This document shows, piece after piece, positions 30,907-37,695 of a stretch of 37,695 bases of DNA. The translations under genes were made by a program, and so were the position numbers. The notes under the pieces were generated by a model. The model saw only the letters and a program-made list of their open reading frames with translations, ran no database searches and was not told where the DNA came from. Source of the stretch: Bryobacterales bacterium (GTDB lineage: Bacteria; Acidobacteriota; Terriglobia; Bryobacterales; Bryobacteraceae); the NCBI GenBank assembly GCA_016789745.1, contig JAEUQF010000498.1, positions 1 to 37,695 of the forward strand. The letters run 5' to 3'. The number at the start of each line of letters is the position of its first letter. The first letter of the stretch is position 1.

Positions 30907-32835
30907 ATGAGGCGATCGATCGTGCGGTTGTGCTTTCTGTTGGGTGCATTGGTTAGCGCCGCGTCGGCGGCGCGGCCGGTTCAGATGCGGTTGCTGGTCC
31001 TGACCGCCAGCGGCACCGAGCCGAGCCTCGCCGCGATACGCTTTTTCCTCGACCGCACCGGCACGCCCTACGACGTGATCGTTGCCGGGAAGGGCGAACG
31101 CCTCCCCGCCCTCGAACGCGACGGCACCGGCTTGTACCAGGGCGTCCTGCTGGCCACCGGAAACCTTGGCATGTGCGACCCGGACTGCCGCAGCGCGCTC
31201 ACCGAGTCCGAATGGGAGCGCCTGGACACCTACACCGCCACCTACGGCGTGCGTTCCGTAAGTTATTTTACTTTTCCCGAAGCACGCTACGGCATGGAGT
31301 ACCGCGCCTCCACGTTCGCCTCTCTCGACGCTCCGCGCCAACTCACCTTCACTCGCGCCGCCCAGGACGTCCTGCCGGATCTCAACACGGCCAACCCGCT
31401 CGCCGTCGGCGGTGCGTCGATCTATGCCGCCCGCGCCATCGCCGCACCGGGAGAAAAGACCGAACCGCTGCTCAGCTACCCTGACGGCGTGGCGGCGGTG
31501 GTCCACACCAAGACCGACGGCCGCGAGTACCTGGCCTTGAACTTCGACCAGTCCCCCTACCTGTTCCACTCGCTTGCGCTGCAGTACGAACTGCTGCGCT
31601 GGGTAACCAAAGGCGTCTTCCTTGGTACGCCGCGCGTCACCCTCACGCCCCAGGTGGATGACCTGTTCCTGCCCAACTTCCTTTTCACCAAAGACAACGA
31701 AGCCTGCTCGCCCGACCTGCCCGCCGTCGTTCTCACCACTACCTTTGCCACCGCCTGCCCCAGTTTCCGCATGACCGGTGCCGACCTGGCCACGCTCCAC
31801 CAGTGGCAGGAAGGCATCATGCGCCGCCCGCAGACCCGGCACTTCCGGCTGACGCTTGCCTTCAACGGCTTCGGCATCCGCCCCCCCGGCGAGGATGACC
31901 TGTTCGCCGAAGCACTCCACTCGGCCGACGCCTTCTTCTGGGTGAACCATACCTTCAGCCACCGCTCTCTGTCCTGCTACGCCGCGGCCGATGCGAGCGG
32001 CGCCTGCCGCCCGGCCTCTTTTGAAGAATCGCTTACCGAGATCCAGACCAACGCTGACCTCGCCAACCATGCCGGTCTCTTCTATGACCGCACCTCCATC
32101 GTCACACCGGGCATCTCCGGTCTCGACAATCCCGCCTTCCTCGCCGCTCTGGCTGCCGACGGCGTCCGCTACCTGATCGGCGATATGTCCCGTCCCGAAG
32201 GCGTGCCGGCGGTGCCCAACACGACCATGCCCAGCGGCAACGACAAAGTCCTGCTGGTGCCCCGCCGGCCCACCAACATCTTCTACAACGCCAACACCCC
32301 ACACACTTCCGTGCCGGGTTCGGAGACCGACGAGTACAACCACTTCTTCGGCCCGGAGGGCACCATCCGCATCGGCGGGCCCGGCGGACCTCCCTACAAT
32401 GGCAACGTACAGACCTACGAACAGATCATCGATAAGGAGAGTGATGCCCTGCTGGCCGGCATGCTCGGCTTCGAGTTGTATCCGTTCATGTATCACCAGA
32501 GCAACCTCTACGCCTACGACGGCCGCCACTCGCTGCTGACCGACTCCATCGATGCCGCCTTAGCCAAATTCGAGAAGTTATTGAAACTTCCCGTGCAAAG
32601 TCTTCCTCAGTCCGAGGTTGGCCGCCGCATGGAAGAGCAGCGCACGTGGATGGCCTGGAAGGACCAGGGCTCCGCGGTGCTGCGGCCCGGCGAGTCGGTG
32701 ACGCTCCAATACCCCGCCGGCATGATCGTGCCGGTTACCGGGGTCTGCGCCACCGCCTGCAACTACTATGGGGCCGACGCCCAGTCGCGGATCCCGGTTG
32801 CCGCCGGACAGCCCCTCACCCTCCCGATTCGCTAG
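30907..32835 (+). CDS. Agd3-like secreted polysaccharide deacetylase
   Basis: A 642-residue protein with signal peptide IVRLCFLLGALVSAASA. After an N-terminal Rossmann-like/carbohydrate-binding region (MRLLVLTASGTEPSLAAI), the catalytic NodB-type domain has the metal-binding acidic pair D251, D252 (TPQVDDLFLP) and HTFSH (H348, H352), with a later TPGISGLDNPAF strand and FELYPFMYHQSNLYAYD as the C-terminal histidine motif. The overall layout resembles fungal Agd3 (CE18), which deacetylates galactosaminogalactan. The bacterial substrate is unknown; partial deacetylation of an amino-sugar exopolysaccharide is likely. The ATG lacks a Shine-Dalgarno. Confidence 0.7.
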   Translation: MRRSIVRLCFLLGALVSAASAARPVQMRLLVLTASGTEPSLAAIRFFLDRTGTPYDVIVAGKGERLPALERDGTGLYQGVLLATGNLGMCDPDCRSALTESEWERLDTYTATYGVRSVSYFTFPEARYGMEYRASTFASLDAPRQLTFTRAAQDVLPDLNTANPLAVGGASIYAARAIAAPGEKTEPLLSYPDGVAAVVHTKTDGREYLALNFDQSPYLFHSLALQYELLRWVTKGVFLGTPRVTLTPQVDDLFLPNFLFTKDNEACSPDLPAVVLTTTFATACPSFRMTGADLATLHQWQEGIMRRPQTRHFRLTLAFNGFGIRPPGEDDLFAEALHSADAFFWVNHTFSHRSLSCYAAADASGACRPASFEESLTEIQTNADLANHAGLFYDRTSIVTPGISGLDNPAFLAALAADGVRYLIGDMSRPEGVPAVPNTTMPSGNDKVLLVPRRPTNIFYNANTPHTSVPGSETDEYNHFFGPEGTIRIGGPGGPPYNGNVQTYEQIIDKESDALLAGMLGFELYPFMYHQSNLYAYDGRHSLLTDSIDAALAKFEKLLKLPVQSLPQSEVGRRMEEQRTWMAWKDQGSAVLRPGESVTLQYPAGMIVPVTGVCATACNYYGADAQSRIPVAAGQPLTLPIR

Positions 32836-33079
32836 GCGGGGCGACCCCACCCCTGCCCGCCTCACCCCATTTTGTTTGGCGGTTTGTTCTCTGCGGCCTC
32901 TGCGGCTCTGCGCGATAGTCCGGAGAGGTGCGCCGCCCCTGTGCGGCCGCCCTAACCAGGAAGACGAGTGAGCTTGGTGAGATCGGCGAAGACGCGATTG
33001 GAGCACGTTGGGTACCCCCACCGCGGCTGCAGGTTGCTAGGCAGATTCGGTTTTTGCCGGTATAGTCGATAAGGAAGCT

Positions 33080-35164
33080 ATGTTCCGTGGCCAACGGGGC
33101 TGGCTCCTTGTTGCGGTCTGCCTCACTGGTGTCCCGAGAAGTCTGTGGGCAGCCGTGGAGCCGTCGCCCCTACGCATTGGCGTCGATCAGGCAGAGCCCT
33201 ACCAGAGCTGGCAGCCCGGCAGGGGACCGGTGGGCTTCACCGTGGACGTCATCAACGCTGCCGCCGCCCGCGCCGGCGTCCGCCTCCAGTGGGTGAACGC
33301 GCCCGAAGGTCCACAGAAAGCCCTCAAGGCCCGCAAAGTGGATTTGTGGCCGCTGATGGCCGTCCGCGCCGCCACAGACGCCGGGCTTTACTCGACTGCC
33401 AGTTGGCTGCAGAACGAGTACGCTCTGGTCTGGCCGGCCGACCCCCAGGATCCGCGCGCCCCTCGTCCAGACCTGACCGGCAAAACCGTGGCGGTGACCA
33501 ATCTGCCGTTCCAGTTGAGTCTGGCGCGGCGGTACTTTCCGCAGAGCGCGCTGAACCGGACGCCGAACCGCCAGGTAGCGATCATCGATATGTGCCGGGG
33601 CCTCGCCTCGGGCGTACTGCTAGAGGTGCGGCTGCTCGAAGCCCTGCTGTTGAACCGGCCGGAACCCTGTGCCGCCGTGCACTTCCGCGTCCATGTCTTC
33701 GCAGAATCCAGGCAGCCGTTGGCGATCGCCGGCCACCCGGACTTCCGAGGTCCGGCTGACCGTATCCGCGACGAGATCGGGCGCATGTTCCACGACGGGC
33801 AGTTCGCGCGACTACTGGAACAGTGGTTTGTCTTCTCCAGCCTGGAGGCCTACACGATGGCGGAACTTGACCGCCAGCGAAGAGAGCGCGACCGCGCGAT
33901 TGCCGGGATGGTGGCTCTCGCCATCGTGCTGGCCCTGCTCGTGTGGATGTACCATCGCGCCCGAGAGGCTTCACGACTGGCCCAACAGGCCAACCGCGCC
34001 AAGGACGAGTTCCTGGCCAACATGAGTCACGAGATCCGCACGCCAATGAATGGCGTCGCGGGGATGGCCGAACTGCTGCTCGAAAGCCCGCTGTCGGACG
34101 AGCAGCGCGACTACGCCTCGACAATTCACCATTCGGCGCGGCTGCAACTGGCCATCCTCAACGACATTCTCGATTCGGCGAAGATCGAGTCGGGCAAACT
34201 CGAACTGGAGAGCGTCCCCTTCTCCCCGCGCGAGCTCATCCAGGACGTCTGGCGGGCCTTCCACCCCGCCGCCGACCAGCACCAGCTCCGTCTCACCCTC
34301 GACATTCCCGATTCGCTGCCCTATATCGTTGGCGACCCGCTGCGGTTCCGCCAAGTACTCTCAAACCTGGTCAGCAATGCTGTCAAGTTCACCGCCCAAG
34401 GCGAGATCCAGCTCAGTGCGGGGGTCTCTGCCACCGAGGCGACAGACGAAGTGTGGCTTACGGTCTGTGTCCGCGATACCGGCATTGGTATCGCCCCCGA
34501 CGCCCTGGCTACCATCTTCGACAAGTTCACCCAGGCGAGTTCTGCTATTACCCGCAAGTACGGCGGCACGGGTCTCGGCCTTAGCATCAGCCGCGCGCTG
34601 GTAGAGAAGATGGGCGGCCGGATCTTCGTCGAGAGCGAACTCCAGGTGGGCAGCACGTTTACCGTCTCGGTCCCGTTCCCGGTTGCGGAGGGCATTGGCC
34701 GGCCGGCCGCGGTGGGTGCGAAGGGCGTCCGCCTGTCGGCACCCCACCCTATTCTAGTGGTTGAGGATAACCTTGTTAACCAAAAGGTAGCAGGGGCTTT
34801 ACTGCGCAGCTTCGGACTGATCGTCGACTTGGCAGACGATGGGGAAACCGGGGTTGCCAAGGCTCTGCAGAACAGCTACTCGGCGGTCCTGATGGACACC
34901 CAGCTTCCCGGGATCGACGGCTTTGAAGCCACCCGCCGGATTCGCGCCGCGGGCCTGCGCCAGCTGCCGATCATCGCCCTGACGGCCGGGGCGATGAAAA
35001 CCAGCCGGGAGCGTGCCGCCCAAGCCGGCATGGACGGCTTCCTCACCAAACCCGTGGATCGCCACGAACTGGCCGAAGCGCTGGCCGCTGCGCTGGCTAA
35101 GGCTCCGTCACCAGCCGGAGGGGATCCGCGTCCGTCGGCGTCGCCGCAGCAGCGGCTGGCTTGA
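33080..35164 (+). CDS. Hybrid sensor histidine kinase/response regulator with periplasmic SBP_bac_3-like sensor
   Basis: A 694-residue membrane kinase. Signal peptide MFRGQRGWLLVAVCLTGVPR, a periplasmic solute-binding-protein (SBP_bac_3) domain at about 25-260 (LRIGVDQAEPYQSW, GFTVDVINAAAARAGV), a membrane helix near 275-295 (AIAGMVALAIVLALLVWMY), the HisKA helix with phosphoacceptor H317 (MSHEIRTPMNGV), HATPase with NAVKF and GTGLGL, and a receiver domain with phosphoacceptor D606 (VLMDTQLPGIDG). The AAGGAAG before ATG 33080 is a fair Shine-Dalgarno. The last 68 bases overlap antisense with the end of the RND gene. No cognate regulator gene is adjacent. Confidence 0.92.
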   Translation: MFRGQRGWLLVAVCLTGVPRSLWAAVEPSPLRIGVDQAEPYQSWQPGRGPVGFTVDVINAAAARAGVRLQWVNAPEGPQKALKARKVDLWPLMAVRAATDAGLYSTASWLQNEYALVWPADPQDPRAPRPDLTGKTVAVTNLPFQLSLARRYFPQSALNRTPNRQVAIIDMCRGLASGVLLEVRLLEALLLNRPEPCAAVHFRVHVFAESRQPLAIAGHPDFRGPADRIRDEIGRMFHDGQFARLLEQWFVFSSLEAYTMAELDRQRRERDRAIAGMVALAIVLALLVWMYHRAREASRLAQQANRAKDEFLANMSHEIRTPMNGVAGMAELLLESPLSDEQRDYASTIHHSARLQLAILNDILDSAKIESGKLELESVPFSPRELIQDVWRAFHPAADQHQLRLTLDIPDSLPYIVGDPLRFRQVLSNLVSNAVKFTAQGEIQLSAGVSATEATDEVWLTVCVRDTGIGIAPDALATIFDKFTQASSAITRKYGGTGLGLSISRALVEKMGGRIFVESELQVGSTFTVSVPFPVAEGIGRPAAVGAKGVRLSAPHPILVVEDNLVNQKVAGALLRSFGLIVDLADDGETGVAKALQNSYSAVLMDTQLPGIDGFEATRRIRAAGLRQLPIIALTAGAMKTSRERAAQAGMDGFLTKPVDRHELAEALAAALAKAPSPAGGDPRPSASPQQRLA

Positions 35165-37695
35165 GCCCGCCCTGCCATTTGATCCACTTCAAGTCCTGCA
35201 CGAAGATTGCATAGACAACCGGCACCAATACTAGGGTTACCAACGTCGACAGCGTCAATCCGCCGATCTGGACGTAACACAGCGGCTCCCACAGCGGCCC
35301 GCCTTTCGAGGCCAGCGGCACCAGGGCGATGACAGTGGCGCCGACGGTAATTAACACCGGCCGCAGGCGCTGGATGCCGGCGTCGAGCAGCGCCTCTTCG
35401 AGCGGCGCCCCGTCTTCCTGTTTTTCTTCAATAAAGTCGAACAAGACTATGATATGGCTCACGATCACACCTACCAGACTAGCCACGCCCAGGAACGCCA
35501 TGAATCCGAACGGTGCGCCCATTACCTCCAACCCCAATAGCCCGCCGACAATCCCGAATGGTATCGCGGCAAACACAATCAGCGGCTTGATGGCGTGGCG
35601 GAACTGCACTACCAGGGCGAAGTAGATGGCCATGACGGACACGGCCATCACCATTGCCAGCTCGCCGAAGCCCTTGTTCTGCTCCTTGTACTCGCCGGCG
35701 ATCTCGAGCCGGATGCCAGAGGGTAAACCCTTCTGCACCTGCTCGATGCGCGGCATGGCTTGCATCAATACTTCCGAAGCCAGCCAGCCGTCCGCCGGGA
35801 AACTCTGGACGGTAATGGTGCGGAACTGCTGGTAGCGGCCGATTTTGGCCGGCTGCATCTGGTAACTCAGGCTGGCTACCTGCGACAGCGGTACACGGGA
35901 CCGCCCGCCCTGCGACCAGACATACAGGTTGCCGACGTCGCTGGCCCGCGCGCGCTCGTCCATGCGCAGCCGCAGCACCACCGGAATCTGGCGATCGCCT
36001 TCGCGCATGGCCGAAGCATAGGCGCCGTCCAGCGAGCCGGCGGCGGCGGCAGCCACTTCGGCGGGGGAAACGCCCGCCAGCGACGCCCGCGCTTCATCGA
36101 TCTTCAGGTCAGCGGTCAGCACATCCTCGCCCCAATCATTGCGCACCCGTGCCGACCCTTCGGTCTCCCGGAATACCCGTTCCAGCCGGGCGGCCTGGCG
36201 GCGCAGTTCCGCCGTATCTTCGCCGGAGAGCCGGATCTGGATGGGGATGCCGACTGGAGCACTGGTTTCCAGGCGCCGGACATCGAGCGTGGCGCCGGGG
36301 ATCTCGGCGCTGAGCGCCTTCTGCCACAGCGGCAGCAGCACCTCGGTATCCTCATTGTTCCGCACCTGCATCAGGATGTGGGCGTAGTTGGGCTGCTGCG
36401 GTTCCGGATTGCTAGACAGCCAGTAGCGCGGCCCGCCGCCGCCGATCCAACTGGTGATCGAGCGCAGTTCGCGCTTCTGCTCGCCTGCCACCCGCTGGAG
36501 GATAGCCTCAGCCTTTTCTGTTACTTCCGCGGTAGCCGCAACCGACGCATTGCCGGGCAGCCAGACTTCGGTGAACGACAGGTACTGCCGTTCGAACGGG
36601 AAGAACTGCTGCTTGAGGCCGGCAGCAGACCAGCTGACCGCCACCAGCGCCGCAGCAAAGGCGCCGAGCACGGCCCAGCGATGAGCGATCGCCCACTTGC
36701 CGGTGCGGTAGTAGAGGGCTCCAAAGCCGCGCTCGCGGCGTTCGGCCAGGATCGGCTCCTTATGCTTCGGCTCGCGAAGCAGGTAATAGCCGAACAGCGG
36801 GATGAACGTCATCGAAACCAGCCGGGAAGCCACCAGGGAACAGGTCATCACCACAGGCAACGTATAGAGAAAGCGGCGGTTATCGCCGGTCATCAGCAGG
36901 AACGGAAGGTACGCGACGATGTTCGTGATGGTGGCGAACAGGATGGCGCGGGCGAGTTTGGTCGGTCCCTGCCAGGCCGCGAGCAGGCGCGGACGCCCGG
37001 CGGCCAGGTCGCGCTTGATGGCATCGCCCGCCACCACCGGGTCGTCCACCAGCAGGCCGAGGGCCAGGATTAGCGTGGCGATGGAGACCTGCTGCAGGTC
37101 GACGCCCAACAGGTGGGACATGCCGAAGGTCATCGCCAGGGTGATGGGAATCGCAATCGCCATGAGCAGCGACGAGCGCCATTCCCAGAACCCAATCCAG
37201 CTTACGATCACAACCAGCGCGATCGCCTCCCAGAGGCTGCTCATGAACAGGTCGACGGACTCTTCCACCTGCTGCGGCTGGTCGGAGGTGCGGTCGATGA
37301 TCAGGTCGGCCGGCAGTTGCGCCCGCACCTTCTCGATCTCGGCGGTGACCACCTTGTCGAAGTCGGCGATCTGCGATCCGCTGCGCATCTGGATGTCGAG
37401 CGAGATGGCTCTAGCCCTTTGCCAGGAACCGTTTGCATCGCGGTATTGGAAGAAGTTGAGAAACCGTGCCGGGGTCTCGTAACCGCGCTCGATATCCACC
37501 AGTTCCCGCAGGTAGACGCTGCTGCCGCTGGCAGTGGGGATGAGCACGCCGCCGATCTCGCCCAGCGACCCGAAGTCCGCCTGGGGCACGACCGGCAGCG
37601 ATCGACCGGCCGCATCGACGTTGCCGGGCGCCGCCACCACGGCGCGCGAGCCCAGTACTTCCCGCACCGTCTGCGGGGCGATGCCGTAGCTGGCC
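35097..37695 (-). CDS. RND-family efflux transporter permease, C-terminal part (5' end outside window)
   Basis: The frame continues past the right edge, so roughly the last 865 residues of a normal 1,000 or more are seen. This covers part of the first periplasmic loop, TM2-TM6, the second porter domain and TM8-TM12. The second helix region has SLLMAIAIPITLAMTFG and the proton-relay pair DD in LALGLLVDDPVVAGDAI, which corresponds to the paired aspartates of AcrB TM4. YLPFLLMTGDNRRFLYTLPVVM and the C-terminal PLASKGGPLWEPLCYVQIGGL are typical. It is an inner-membrane pump; substrate class (drug or metal) is not decidable. A periplasmic adaptor gene would be expected beyond the edge. The 3' end overlaps the kinase gene. 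Confidence 0.92.
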   Translation of the reverse strand, partial: ASYGIAPQTVREVLGSRAVVAAPGNVDAAGRSLPVVPQADFGSLGEIGGVLIPTASGSSVYLRELVDIERGYETPARFLNFFQYRDANGSWQRARAISLDIQMRSGSQIADFDKVVTAEIEKVRAQLPADLIIDRTSDQPQQVEESVDLFMSSLWEAIALVVIVSWIGFWEWRSSLLMAIAIPITLAMTFGMSHLLGVDLQQVSIATLILALGLLVDDPVVAGDAIKRDLAAGRPRLLAAWQGPTKLARAILFATITNIVAYLPFLLMTGDNRRFLYTLPVVMTCSLVASRLVSMTFIPLFGYYLLREPKHKEPILAERRERGFGALYYRTGKWAIAHRWAVLGAFAAALVAVSWSAAGLKQQFFPFERQYLSFTEVWLPGNASVAATAEVTEKAEAILQRVAGEQKRELRSITSWIGGGGPRYWLSSNPEPQQPNYAHILMQVRNNEDTEVLLPLWQKALSAEIPGATLDVRRLETSAPVGIPIQIRLSGEDTAELRRQAARLERVFRETEGSARVRNDWGEDVLTADLKIDEARASLAGVSPAEVAAAAAGSLDGAYASAMREGDRQIPVVLRLRMDERARASDVGNLYVWSQGGRSRVPLSQVASLSYQMQPAKIGRYQQFRTITVQSFPADGWLASEVLMQAMPRIEQVQKGLPSGIRLEIAGEYKEQNKGFGELAMVMAVSVMAIYFALVVQFRHAIKPLIVFAAIPFGIVGGLLGLEVMGAPFGFMAFLGVASLVGVIVSHIIVLFDFIEEKQEDGAPLEEALLDAGIQRLRPVLITVGATVIALVPLASKGGPLWEPLCYVQIGGLTLSTLVTLVLVPVVYAIFVQDLKWIKWQGGLKPAAAAATPTDADPLRLVTEP

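Noticed and set aside
30796..32529. A 577-codon minus-strand reading opposite the Agd3-like gene
   Set aside because: Gly/Val/Glu-rich antisense shadow; the plus-strand gene has a signal peptide and metal-binding motifs.
1..37695. CRISPR arrays, insertion sequences, tRNA or rRNA genes
   Set aside because: No regularly spaced repeats, transposase domains, terminal inverted repeats or recognisable RNA gene sequences were found by eye.

Overview
The window looks like a chromosomal segment of an Acidobacteriota bacterium, most likely from the Bryobacterales/Solibacterales group. The basis is indirect: high GC, a large Oar-like outer-membrane receptor without a carboxypeptidase-type regulatory domain, many Tat/Sec-exported enzymes, DUF3500 and DUF2490 proteins, an abundance of toxin-antitoxin genes, and a stand-alone terminase-like gene set. 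No rRNA or tRNA gene, CRISPR array, integrase or transposase was seen, so the assignment is an inference.

Left third (1-12262) is a defence island, all protein genes but one on the plus strand. It opens inside the methyltransferase gene of a class 1 DISARM anti-phage system (drmMI, cut by the window edge), followed by tightly packed drmA, drmB and drmC and a 94-residue protein of unknown function whose start overlaps the drmC stop. Next comes an operon that reads as a tripartite toxin-antitoxin-chaperone (TAC) system: RelE/HigB-like toxin, HTH antitoxin with a C-terminal extension, and SecB-like chaperone, with a perfect inverted repeat just upstream. A convergent ASCH-domain gene, a DUF433 antitoxin with a double-frameshifted PIN-like (DUF5615) partner, a phage-terminase-like trio (small ORF, ATPase, RNase H-fold nuclease) with no other phage genes, and a vapBC pair complete the island.

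Middle (12287-24101) holds mostly cell-envelope and carbohydrate genes: an exported TIM-barrel glycosidase-like protein, an integral membrane protein, an AbrB-type antitoxin/PIN toxin cassette, a Tat-exported SMP-30/gluconolactonase-like protein, a 765-residue protein with two alpha/beta-hydrolase domains, two small related proteins, a TonB-receptor-like outer-membrane protein, an orphan antitoxin-like gene and a DUF3500 protein. The AbrB-PIN cassette sits between two 69-bp direct repeats that are copies of the 3' end of the gluconolactonase-like gene. This is the architecture expected of a small element inserted at the 3' end of a gene.

Right third (24102-37695) carries a methyl-accepting chemotaxis protein, a DUF2490 barrel protein, a predicted zinc-peptidase/ACT-domain pair, a Tat-type beta-propeller lipoprotein, a secreted caspase-like peptidase, an SDR oxidoreductase, an Agd3-like polysaccharide deacetylase, a hybrid sensor kinase with a periplasmic solute-binding domain, and the 3' part of an RND efflux pump that runs off the window edge.

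The items most worth follow-up are the coupled small gene behind DISARM, the TAC operon, the orphan terminase trio interrupted by one in-frame TGA, and the repeat-flanked toxin-antitoxin cassette.
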